DNA of 64,000 bases from a bacterium (GTDB taxonomy: Bacteria; 4484-113; JAFGCY01). Where the stretch lies: NCBI GenBank assembly GCA_020849855.1, contig JADZFO010000009.1:6648-70647 (forward strand), given 5' to 3'. Below are positions 25,098 to 31,957 of this stretch, one piece after another. The position numbers and the translations under genes were made by a program. How positions within the stretch are numbered: the first letter of the stretch is position 1; the number at the start of each line of letters is the position of its first letter. The notes under the pieces are model-generated. The model saw only the letters and a program-made list of their open reading frames with translations, was not told the DNA's origin and did not search any database.

Positions 25098-25445
25098 TCA
25101 GCTTCCCTGCAGTTCCTCCCAGACGGCGAAGGCCCGGCGCAGGTGAGGAATCGTGATGGAGCCGCCCACCAGCAGGCCGATGTTGAGGGTCTCTTCATAC
25201 TCTTTAGTGCTGACACCGGCTTCGTGGGCCTGGATGGTGTGATAGGTGACGCAGTCGTCGCAGCGCAGCACCAGGCTGGCCACCAGGCCCAGCAGCTCCT
25301 TGGTCTTCGCGTCCAGCGCGCCCTCGTGGTAGGCCTGGCCGTCCAGGGTCCAGAAGCGCTTCATGTTGGTGCCGGCATACTTGAAGACCAGCTCGTTGCC
25401 CTCGCTGCGCTCGCGCTGGAAGCGCGCTACCCGTCCCTCACTCAT
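25098..25445 (-). CDS. Carboxymuconolactone decarboxylase (AhpD-like) family protein
   Basis: This 115-aa protein has the CMD fold with the redox-type motif CDDCVTYH (CxxC-x3-H), as in AhpD-like proteins, within LVASLVLRCDDCVTYHTIQA. The following segment AGVSTKEYEETLNIGLLVGG is typical of the family. Members are alkylhydroperoxidase-like or decarboxylases; the role here is unknown. The start is ATG 25445 with GAGG 8 nt upstream. A longer reading to 25529 would run through the promoter and a tandem repeat and is rejected. The -10 box is at 25480-25485. Confidence 0.82.
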   Translation of the reverse strand: MSEGRVARFQRERSEGNELVFKYAGTNMKRFWTLDGQAYHEGALDAKTKELLGLVASLVLRCDDCVTYHTIQAHEAGVSTKEYEETLNIGLLVGGSITIPHLRRAFAVWEELQGS

Positions 25446-25479
25446 TGGCTCAACCTCGCTGCCCGGTCTGGGCGCGGCA

Positions 25480-25485
25480 ATTGTA
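25480..25485 (-). promoter_or_regulatory. -10 box of CMD-family gene
   Basis: Minus strand TACAAT, 34 nt before the ATG at 25445, with a ribosome-binding site between. Confidence 0.5.
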
Positions 25486-25501
25486 GCCAGAGGGCGATGA
25501 A

Positions 25502-25547
25502 CGTGCAGCGTGCAGAGTGCAGAGTGCACACTGCACGCTGTACAAGG
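25502..25547. repeat. GTGCAGA tandem repeat with inverted ends
   Basis: GTGCAGCGTGCAGAGTGCAGAGTGCA-type words are followed by CACTGCACGCTGTAC, so the short array can fold on itself. It fills the space between the SDR gene and the CMD promoter. Confidence 0.7.
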
Positions 25548-25549
25548 CG

Positions 25550-26416
25550 CTAGCCGTTCACCACGGTCCCGACGTTCGGGTGCAAGACCTGGCCGCTCAT
25601 ATAGCTGCTGTCGCTGGATGCCAGGAAGACAAAACAGGGAGCCACCTCGTCCGGCTGGCCCGGGCGCTGCATGGGAGCCTGGCTGCCGTGCTTGGCTACC
25701 TTGTCGGCGTCGAAGCTGGCCGGGATCAGCGGGGTCCAGATCGGGCCCGGCGCCACAGCGTTGACGCGGATGCCGCGCTTTTCAAGGTTATTGGCCAGTG
25801 AGCGCGTGAAGGCCACGATGGCGCCCTTGCTGCTGGCGTAGTCGATCAGGGTGTCGTGGCCCTGGTAGGCCGTAATCGAAGTTGTATTGATGATCGAATC
25901 GCCTTCATCCATGAAGGGCAGGGCGGCCTTGGCCAGGTAGAACATGGCGAAGATGTTGGTGCGGAAGGTCTGCTCAAGCTGGGCCTCGGAAATGTCCTCC
26001 AGCCTCTTTTGCTCGTGCTGCTCAGCCGCGTTGTTGACCAGCACATTCAGCCCGCCCAGCTCCTGAACGCAGCTTTTCACGGCGTTGACGCAGAAGTGCT
26101 CGTCGCCGATATCGCCGGCAAGCTGCAGGCAGCGCCGGCCCTCGGCCTCGATAAGGCGCGTGGTCTCGCGGGCGTCTTCATGCTCGTTCAGGTAGACGAT
26201 GGCCACGTCCGCGCCTTCCTTCGCGAAGTGCACCGCCACCGCCCGCCCGATGCCGCTGTCGCCGCCGGTGATCAGCGCCACCTTGCCCTTCAGCTTGCCG
26301 GCGGCCAGATACTGCCTGGCCTCGGCCTCGGGTTTCGGGTGCATCGGCCCGGTCAGGCCGGGCTGGCGGTCCTGGGTCTGGGGCGGATTGACCCGCTCCT
26401 GCTTCATCTGGCTCAT
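25550..26416 (-). CDS. Short-chain dehydrogenase (general-stress type)
   Basis: The 288-aa SDR has an N-terminal extension typical of the YghA/GS39 group (QDRQPGLTGPMHPKPE). Then come KVALITGGDSGIGRAVAVHFAKEGADVA (cofactor motif TGGDSGIG), NVLVNNAA, INTTSITAY and the catalytic YASSKGA. The end is APGPIWTPLIPASF...SSYMSGQVLHPNVGTVVNG. Members are NAD(P)-dependent oxidoreductases induced by stress in several bacteria. ATG 26416 has GGAGG 5 nt upstream; the GTG four codons earlier overlaps that site. It is on the same strand as the acetyltransferase operon but 72 nt away. Confidence 0.9.
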   Translation of the reverse strand: MSQMKQERVNPPQTQDRQPGLTGPMHPKPEAEARQYLAAGKLKGKVALITGGDSGIGRAVAVHFAKEGADVAIVYLNEHEDARETTRLIEAEGRRCLQLAGDIGDEHFCVNAVKSCVQELGGLNVLVNNAAEQHEQKRLEDISEAQLEQTFRTNIFAMFYLAKAALPFMDEGDSIINTTSITAYQGHDTLIDYASSKGAIVAFTRSLANNLEKRGIRVNAVAPGPIWTPLIPASFDADKVAKHGSQAPMQRPGQPDEVAPCFVFLASSDSSYMSGQVLHPNVGTVVNG

Positions 26417-26488
26417 CTGTACCTCCACGCCGCGGCAGTAAAGCCGCTGGCGTGGAGTTCAGACCCGCGGGGCAGAGTTTTGCTCGCG

Positions 26489-27061
26489 CTAGTGCGCGGG
26501 GCCGCGCTGCACGCTGTGGCGGTAGGGCATGGCCTCCCATTCCTCGCGGTGGATCGCATAGTTCACCGTATCCAGCCAGCGCCCGTTTTGCAGCACGCAC
26601 TTGCGGTGGCGGCCCTCATAACGCATGCCGCTGAGCTTCAGGCCCTTGGCCGCGCCGATGTGGTTCTCAACCGTGTCGGCATAGACGCGCTCCAGAGGGA
26701 AGTTCTCGAAGAGGTAGCAGTAGACCAGCTGCTTGGCCTCGACTCCGAAGCGCCGGCCCCGATGCCGTGTCCCGACAAAGGTGCCGATCCAGGCCCGCGG
26801 GCAGGCCGGGCCGCTCATGCCGTATTCCTCGACGCCGATCATCTCGCCGCTGTCCAGGCGCTCGATGGCGAAGGTGCTGTAGCTGCCGGTGGAGAGCATG
26901 CCGCACTCGTCGAAGTCGCGGCGGCTGCGGGCCTGGCTCTGGTACCAGTTGCCCCAGTAGGGGTTCAGCTCGATGCCCTGGTCCAGCACGTACTGCGCAT
27001 ACTCGTCCGCGTCGCGCAGCGGGCGGATGCGCACCAGTTGGCCGGAGTAGACGCAGATCAT
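26489..27061 (-). CDS. GNAT acetyltransferase, type B, copy 3 (last gene of operon)
   Basis: This 190-aa RimJ/RimL-like GNAT keeps motif A for acetyl-CoA (GTRHRGRRFGVEAKQLVYCYLFENFPLERV) and the following YADTVENHIGAAKGLKLSGMRYEG. It is closely similar to the proteins at 27692 and 28287, sharing the start (L/V)RIRPL..., ERLDSGEMIG(V/L)E and a terminal NYxIxREEW. It starts 2 nt after the preceding GNAT gene, with GAGGAGG 7 nt before the ATG. The acceptor is unknown: protein N-termini, amino-sugars or a small product are all possible. Confidence 0.85.
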   Translation of the reverse strand: MICVYSGQLVRIRPLRDADEYAQYVLDQGIELNPYWGNWYQSQARSRRDFDECGMLSTGSYSTFAIERLDSGEMIGVEEYGMSGPACPRAWIGTFVGTRHRGRRFGVEAKQLVYCYLFENFPLERVYADTVENHIGAAKGLKLSGMRYEGRHRKCVLQNGRWLDTVNYAIHREEWEAMPYRHSVQRGPAH

Positions 27062-27063
27062 GC

Positions 27064-27699
27064 TCAGGCCTCCTCGCCCGGCCGGCGGGCATAGTCCGGC
27101 TCGCCCTCGCTCCAGCCCGGCAGGGCCTTCAGCTCGGGGCTGAGCCAGGAGTAGTAAGCCAGGCCGACGGCCTGCCCGAGATGGAAGACGCTGCGCGGGG
27201 CGACGAACTCCAGCTCGAAGCCGGCGGCCTCCAGCCAGGCGCGCTTGGGCTGGTCTTCCTCCAGCGCGCGCGCCTCGACCCGCAGCAGGCGCTGCCAGTC
27301 GTTCAGCAGGCGCAGGTGCAGGGCCACCAGCTCGCAGCCCAGCTCGTCGCGCTGCTCATGCCTGAGGCCGATGTGGTAGTTCGCGATGTGCTGGCCCATG
27401 CTCATGTGGGTGCGCTCAGTGATGAAGCCCCGCAGGCTGCCGTCAAGGGCCAGGGCCAGATAGGTCTTCTTCTCGTCGCCCCACATGCCCGGGCTCTTCT
27501 CGTCTTCGAACTGCTTCTTCAGGGCCTGCAGGGTCAGGGGCGCCTCGGCCCCCGGCCGCGCGCCGGGCTCGGACATGTAATCCGCCAGGCGCTGCAGGTC
27601 GGCTTCCATCACAGGCCGCAGGGTCAGGTGCTGCCCGCTGACGAAACCGCGCGGGCGGCCGTCGCTGTGGTGCAGCAGTTCATGGACACTGTTATGCAT
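27064..27699 (-). CDS. GNAT-like protein, type A, copy 2 (degenerate acetyl-CoA motif)
   Basis: The 211-aa product resembles the protein at 28863 (shared LKKQFEDEKSPGMWG, LAGFELEFVAPRSVFHLGQAVGLAYYSWL-like tail). It has the GNAT layout, but motif A reads LRHEQRDELGCELVALHL, where the usual (Q/R)xxGx(G/A) is weak. It may be a poor catalyst or a partner subunit. ATG 27699 overlaps the end of the upstream GNAT gene by 8 nt (ATGCATAA), so translation is coupled. A longer frame to 27765 is not supported. Confidence 0.75.
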   Translation of the reverse strand: MHNSVHELLHHSDGRPRGFVSGQHLTLRPVMEADLQRLADYMSEPGARPGAEAPLTLQALKKQFEDEKSPGMWGDEKKTYLALALDGSLRGFITERTHMSMGQHIANYHIGLRHEQRDELGCELVALHLRLLNDWQRLLRVEARALEEDQPKRAWLEAAGFELEFVAPRSVFHLGQAVGLAYYSWLSPELKALPGWSEGEPDYARRPGEEA

Positions 27700-28267
27700 A
27701 GTTCGCTCCACGGCTGACGCGGCCCAGCCAGGGCTGCGCCTGCCACTGCTCACGCAGGATGTCATAGATATGGGCGTCCATACGGCGGCCGCCGCGGACC
27801 ATGAAGCCGCGCCAGACGCCGCGGTATTGCATGCCGCAGCGCAGCATGCTCTTCAGCGCCGGCGTATTGCTGGCCAGGGTCTTGGCGAAGACGCGCTGCA
27901 GCGGGTAGTGCTCAAAGAGCAGGCTCATGCCCAGCTGCTTGGCATCCACGCCGAGGCCAAGGCCATGGTGCTGCGGCAGCAGCATGGTGCCGATCTCGCA
28001 GGCGACCTGGCCCACGCGCGGCAGCTCGAGGTACATATAGCCGCAGGCGGCCGCGCCGTCCTGGCGCTCAAGGGCCATGAAGTTCGGCCCGGGGTGGCCG
28101 AACATGCCGTCGCGCTCATAGAAGCCGCGCAGGGACTGCAGGCTCCAGTACTCCGGCAGCCAGTGGCCAAAGTCCATCAGGCCCAGGGCGAACACGATCT
28201 CCTGGGCCTCATCAAAGCTGCGGAAAGGCCGCAGCCGTATGCGCTCGTTGTAGTAGTTTGTCTGCAT
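27692..28267 (-). CDS. GNAT acetyltransferase, type B, copy 2
   Basis: The 191-aa protein starts NYYNERIRLRPFRSFDEAQE. Motif A is LPQHHGLGLGVDAKQLGMSLLFEHYPLQRVFAKT and motif B is ALKSMLRCGMQYRG, with a final YDILREQWQAQ. It is a clear paralogue of the two other type B genes in this operon. AGGAG stands 3-4 nt before the ATG, and the end is overlapped by the next gene. The acceptor substrate is unknown. Confidence 0.85.
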   Translation of the reverse strand: MQTNYYNERIRLRPFRSFDEAQEIVFALGLMDFGHWLPEYWSLQSLRGFYERDGMFGHPGPNFMALERQDGAAACGYMYLELPRVGQVACEIGTMLLPQHHGLGLGVDAKQLGMSLLFEHYPLQRVFAKTLASNTPALKSMLRCGMQYRGVWRGFMVRGGRRMDAHIYDILREQWQAQPWLGRVSRGANYA

Positions 28268-28286
28268 CTGCTCCTGCCTGCGCGGC

Positions 28287-28853
28287 CTAGCCGCGCTTCA
28301 CGTATGAACGCACCTCAAGCTGCTCCCACTGTTCGCGGAAGATGACATACCAGGGCACGTCGTACCACTTGCCGTTCTGCAGGTGCGCCGCCCGGCGATA
28401 GCCCTCCAGCTGCATCCCGCAGGCCTCCATGCCGCGGCGGGCCGCCCAGTGGTTGGCCACCGTGTCGCTGCCCACGCGCTGGACGGGGAAGTTCTCAAAG
28501 AGGAAGCACAGCATCAGCAGCTTGGCCTCGCGGCCAAAGCCCTGTCCGCGGTGCTGCGGAAAGATGCTGGTGCCGAACCAGCCGCTGATGCCGCCGGGGC
28601 CCCAGAGCCCGCAGTCCTCCAGGCCCACGACCTCTCCGGTGTCGAGGCGCTCGATGATGAAGGAGTTCTCACCACTGGCGCCCTCGAGCAGCCCGTGCTC
28701 TTCCCAGCCTTTCACCAGCCGCGCCTGCGGCCACCAGTTCGGCCCCCAGTGGCGGTTGTGTTCCGTGCGGGTGCCGGCGTGTACCGCCAGCCCCTCCTCC
28801 TTGCTTTGGATCGGGCGCAGGCGGACCTGGCGCCCCGTATAGCGTGAATACAT
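28287..28853 (-). CDS. GNAT acetyltransferase, type B, copy 1
   Basis: The 188-aa protein begins MYSRYTGRQVRLRPIQSKEEG. Motif A, FPQHRGQGFGREAKLLMLCFLFENFPVQRV, is a good acetyl-CoA site, followed by SDTVANHWAARRGMEACGMQLEGYRRA. It ends YVIFREQWEQLEVRSYVKRG. It starts 9 nt after the type A gene upstream, with GGAG 7 nt before the ATG. With its two paralogues it defines a subfamily sharing EAKxLxxxxLFExxPxxRV. The substrate is unknown. Confidence 0.85.
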   Translation of the reverse strand: MYSRYTGRQVRLRPIQSKEEGLAVHAGTRTEHNRHWGPNWWPQARLVKGWEEHGLLEGASGENSFIIERLDTGEVVGLEDCGLWGPGGISGWFGTSIFPQHRGQGFGREAKLLMLCFLFENFPVQRVGSDTVANHWAARRGMEACGMQLEGYRRAAHLQNGKWYDVPWYVIFREQWEQLEVRSYVKRG

Positions 28854-28862
28854 CTGCTGCTC

Positions 28863-29468
28863 CTATGCCCCGATCCCATCGGCGGCGCGGTTGGCCAGCA
28901 CCCAGGGCTGGCACCATGAAAAGATCTCCAGCGCGGCGGCCTGCCCAAGGTGCAGGCGGACACGCTGGCAGCTCATGTCGTGAATGAAGCCCAGCGCCAG
29001 CAGCCAGCCGATCTCAGCTTCCTGCGGCGAAAGCAGGTTGCATTCGATGCGCGGGGTGTTGAACCAGTTGCGCTTGTAGTCCATGTAGGCCTGCAGCGCA
29101 TCGGGCCCGAGCTGCCCGCGGTCGCTGCGCGCCAGGGCGAAATGGAACTCCAGGCCGACCTGGCCGCTGCGCTCCTGCTCCTCGTGCAGGACGCCGACAA
29201 GCGCGCCGTCCAGATCGGTGGCCGCCAGGAAGCGCTGCCGCTGGCCCCAGAGGCCCGGTTCCTTTTCATCCTCGAACTTCTTCTTCAGGCGTGGCAGGCT
29301 CCAGGGATAGCCCTCCCAGTTGAAGCCCAGCGGCGCCTCGTTCAGCAGCTCCACCAGACCCTCGAGGTCGCGCTCCAGGACCGGCCGCAGGCGTGTCAGC
29401 TGCCCGTTAATGAAGTCCGGCGCCGGGTGGTGAACATCCGCACCCGGGCCGGCTGCCGTGTCAGTCAT
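28863..29468 (-). CDS. GNAT-like protein, type A, copy 1 (degenerate acetyl-CoA motif)
   Basis: The 201-aa protein has FINGQLTRLRPVLERDLEGLVELL and SLPRLKKKFEDEKEPGLWG, shared with the type A copy at 27064. Motif A reads LARSDRGQLGPDALQAYMDY, lacking a convincing pyrophosphate-binding QxxGxG. ATG 29468 follows GGAGG by 7 nt; the upstream in-frame extension to 29516 is rejected. It is the first acetyltransferase-like gene after the ABC ATPase, 66 nt downstream. Confidence 0.75.
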   Translation of the reverse strand: MTDTAAGPGADVHHPAPDFINGQLTRLRPVLERDLEGLVELLNEAPLGFNWEGYPWSLPRLKKKFEDEKEPGLWGQRQRFLAATDLDGALVGVLHEEQERSGQVGLEFHFALARSDRGQLGPDALQAYMDYKRNWFNTPRIECNLLSPQEAEIGWLLALGFIHDMSCQRVRLHLGQAAALEIFSWCQPWVLANRAADGIGA

Positions 29469-29534
29469 TACCCATCCTCCCTGCCCGAGCGCCGGGCCAT
29501 GGCAAGCCCAGGACAAAGCAGTCCGGCGCGGCCC

Positions 29535-30719
29535 TTATTCTTCGGCCGCGCCCTCCATCTTGAGGTCCTTGCCCGTCAGTTCGATAAACACGTCTTCCAT
29601 GCTGGCCTCGGCGCCGGCGCTGATCTCGGCCATCCGCGCGGCGCTGACCCCGGTGGCCGCCGGCGCGGCCGCTGCAGCCCCGGCCTGCTCAGGCGCAACC
29701 TGAGCTGCGGCCTGTACAGCGGCCTGGGCCGCGACCTGCGCCGCTGCATGTGCCGCGGCCGCCTGAGCCGCCGCCTGTGATGCGGCGCGCTCGCGCACCC
29801 GCGCGGTGACCAGGGCCTTCAGCTCGTCCGCTGTGCCTTCGGCCACGATCTTGCCTTCGTTCATGATGGCGATGCGGTCGCACAGGCGCTCCACCTCATC
29901 CATGTCATGGCTGGTCAGCAGCACCGTGGCGTCATGCCGGCGCCGCAGCTCCAGGACAAAGGCCTGCACCTCGCGCTTGCTCTTGGGGTCGAGGCCAGTG
30001 GTCGGCTCGTCCAGCAGCAGCAGCACGGGGCTGGTCAGCAGCGCGCGCGCCACCGCCACTTTCTGCTGCATGCCGCGTGAGAGCTCCTGCAGACTGTCGG
30101 TGAGCTTGCCTTCCTCCAGGCCCAGGGCCTTGAGGATCTGCTCCGAGCGTTTCAGCGCCTTCTTGTCCGGCACGCCATAGAGCCGCGCGGCATAAAGCAG
30201 GTTCTCGAAGGCCGAGAGCTTCTTATAGAAGGCCGCCTCCACGCTGACGCGGTTGATCAGCTTCTGCACCTGATAGGGCTGCGTCACCGGATCGAAGCCG
30301 AAGACGCGGATCTTCCCGCTGTCAGGCAGCAGCAGGGTGGAGAGCATGCGGATCAGCGTGCTCTTGCCCGAGCCGTTGTGGCCGACGACGCCGATGATCT
30401 CGCCGCGCTTCGCGCTGAGGTTCACGTTCTCGACGGCCGTCTTGCGCTTTCGTGGCGGATAAAGCTTCTGCCAGGCCTTCTTCATCGCGCTGCGGCCGGC
30501 GGGCAGGTCCTTCTTGTCCACACTGGTGCTGAAGTACTTGCACACGCCTTCCACCAGCAGGGCCGGCACCGAAGGGTCGAGATCCAGCTCCACGCCGATG
30601 TCCAGCGCGGCCTCCATGGCCTGCTGCTGCTCGCTGGCCGCCACGGGGGGCGCCGGAACAGGTGCGGCGCCAGCGGCCGCCGGGCTTTCAGTATTCTTTT
30701 CTTCAATCATGGTCTGCAT
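29535..30719 (-). CDS. ABC transporter ATP-binding protein (DrrA-like) with Ala-rich extensions
   Basis: This 394-aa protein has an ~60-residue Ala/Pro/Glu-rich N-terminus. The ATPase follows: Walker A GHNGSGKST (~residue 112), Q-loop region INRVSVEAAFYKKLSAFENL, signature LSRGMQQKVAVARAL, Walker B VLLLLDEPTTGLDP and switch His in LLTSHD. After the ATPase comes a ~70-residue Ala/Gln-rich run and a final EASMEDVFIELTGKDL, which is the normal C-terminus of DrrA/CcmA-type ATPases. The Ala-rich block is thus an insertion before it. No ABC-2 permease is in the operon; the nearest candidate membrane protein, at 51776, is not linked. GGGAGA precedes the ATG. Confidence 0.9.
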   Translation of the reverse strand: MQTMIEEKNTESPAAAGAAPVPAPPVAASEQQQAMEAALDIGVELDLDPSVPALLVEGVCKYFSTSVDKKDLPAGRSAMKKAWQKLYPPRKRKTAVENVNLSAKRGEIIGVVGHNGSGKSTLIRMLSTLLLPDSGKIRVFGFDPVTQPYQVQKLINRVSVEAAFYKKLSAFENLLYAARLYGVPDKKALKRSEQILKALGLEEGKLTDSLQELSRGMQQKVAVARALLTSPVLLLLDEPTTGLDPKSKREVQAFVLELRRRHDATVLLTSHDMDEVERLCDRIAIMNEGKIVAEGTADELKALVTARVRERAASQAAAQAAAAHAAAQVAAQAAVQAAAQVAPEQAGAAAAAPAATGVSAARMAEISAGAEASMEDVFIELTGKDLKMEGAAEE

Positions 30720-30746
30720 GACATTCTCCCTGATACCGCCGGCCCT

Positions 30747-31541
30747 CTATCCGGCCCGGCGGCAGACGTAAATCAGTTCGGTGCCCGGGACATCCAGGCT
30801 GCGCCGGTCGAAGCCGCCATAGGCCGCCTCAACTTCCAGCCCGCTGAGTTCCAGCAGGTACTGGGCCTCCCAGCGCGACTGCCAGCGCATGTGGATCCGG
30901 TCCACTTCAATCTGCAGCAGCCGGCCGGCGCTGTCACTGGTCTCATAGCGGAACAGCACAGTGCTGCACTGGGTCGGGAAATGTGGCGTGATCGAATTGA
31001 AGCGCCGCACGGTGTTGCCGTCCGCGTCAACGTATTCCAGATCCGGCACAAATGCGCCGCCCAGGCCGGCCTTCTTCACCAAGAACTCAAAGTTCGGGTT
31101 GTAGGCATCAAAGACATAGCGCCCCTCGTCCGCAAGGTGCGCAGCAAGGTTCTTCAGGCAGGCGCGCTGGTCCGCGGGATCAAGCAGGTGCTGAAAGCCT
31201 CGAAAGGGCATCAGGATCATGCTGAAGCGCTGCTCCAGCTTGAAATCCACCATGCTGCCAATGACCGTGCTCACCCGCGCGCGCACATCAGACGGCTCCT
31301 GCGCCAGCTTCGTATCGAGCTGGCTGAGCATTGCCGGGTTGATGTCCAGCGCGGTGACCTGATGGCCGGCCCGCGCCAGCGGGATCGTTACCCGGCCCGT
31401 GCCGGCGCCGAGTTCCAGAATCGGCCCGCCATGACGCGCGGCCAGTTCCAGATAGAAGGGCAGGTCGTCCAGTTTGTAGCTGGCATAGACACCGTCATAG
31501 TGACGGGCCGAGGCGCTATAGATTGACTCCAGGCTGCTCAT
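30747..31541 (-). CDS. SAM-dependent class I methyltransferase
   Basis: This 264-aa protein has the Rossmann motif I ILELGAGTGRVTIPLARAG (~residues 41-59), motif II VTALDINPAML with the acidic ribose ligand, a FSMILMPFRGFQHLLD segment and YVFDAYNP after motif III. FNSITPHFPTQC...WRWQSRWEAQ completes a C-terminal part typical of small-molecule methyltransferases. It is the first full-length gene of the GNAT operon, 27 nt upstream of the ABC ATPase, with GGAGG before the ATG. The substrate is unknown. Confidence 0.88.
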   Translation of the reverse strand: MSSLESIYSASARHYDGVYASYKLDDLPFYLELAARHGGPILELGAGTGRVTIPLARAGHQVTALDINPAMLSQLDTKLAQEPSDVRARVSTVIGSMVDFKLEQRFSMILMPFRGFQHLLDPADQRACLKNLAAHLADEGRYVFDAYNPNFEFLVKKAGLGGAFVPDLEYVDADGNTVRRFNSITPHFPTQCSTVLFRYETSDSAGRLLQIEVDRIHMRWQSRWEAQYLLELSGLEVEAAYGGFDRRSLDVPGTELIYVCRRAG

Positions 31542-31703
31542 ACATGCATCCTCCGCCGCCGTGCGGCAGTGTTGTGGTGTTGAACCCCGGGCCAGCCAGG
31601 ACAGGGAGCTGCCTGCACAGGCTGTGGCTTCGCGCAGAGTTCTGCGCGCGGGGTGGTGGATGTACCGGTGATTGGCTGGCTGTGATTCCCGGGGGAGCTT
31701 CAG

Positions 31704-31787
31704 CTAGCTTTGCGGTCGATTGAGGGAGACGAAGTAATCGAGGCCGCCCGGCGACTTGTGCGCTTGTGCAATCTTGCAGTTGATCAT
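31704..31787 (-). CDS. 27-codon leader ORF upstream of the methyltransferase-ABC-GNAT operon
   Basis: ATG 31787 is preceded by GGAGG with an 8-nt spacing and by a strong promoter whose -10 box lies 47 nt upstream. The peptide is MINCKIAQAHKSPGG followed by LDYFVSLNRPQS. No member of a known family is recognised. It ends 163 nt before the methyltransferase, and that gap contains a CGCGCAG-AACT-CTGCGCG-type hairpin. It may be a regulatory leader peptide or a small functional protein. Promoter, ribosome-binding site and ORF in the right order make chance less likely, but it is short. Confidence 0.5.
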   Translation of the reverse strand: MINCKIAQAHKSPGGLDYFVSLNRPQS

Positions 31788-31833
31788 GTTCGCGGCCTCC
31801 TTTGTCCTGGTTTTAGAATCTCGCGGACGCGGC

Positions 31834-31861
31834 ATTATACCCAGCCGCTTCGATCCGTCAA
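31834..31861 (-). promoter_or_regulatory. Promoter of the leader ORF / GNAT operon
   Basis: Minus strand TTGACG (31856-31861), 16-nt spacer, TATAAT (31834-31839). Confidence 0.75.
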
Positions 31862-31935
31862 GTAGGGGCTTACGTGCCGTTCTCGATGTCAGGGTCAGGG
31901 CAGCGGCGCACTCTGTGTGGCCCTGCGGGGAAGAT

Positions 31936-31957
31936 GGGCGCACTCCGTGCGCCCCTA
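31936..31957. repeat. Palindromic element at the mnmG stop codon
   Basis: GGGCGCACTCCGTGCGCCC followed by CTAC. On the minus strand the GTAG flank supplies the TAG stop codon of mnmG. Confidence 0.75.

Noticed and set aside
29535-31541. Complete ABC transporter in the GNAT operon
   Set aside because: No permease gene is present on either side. The membrane protein at 51776 is 20 kb away and not shown to be a partner.
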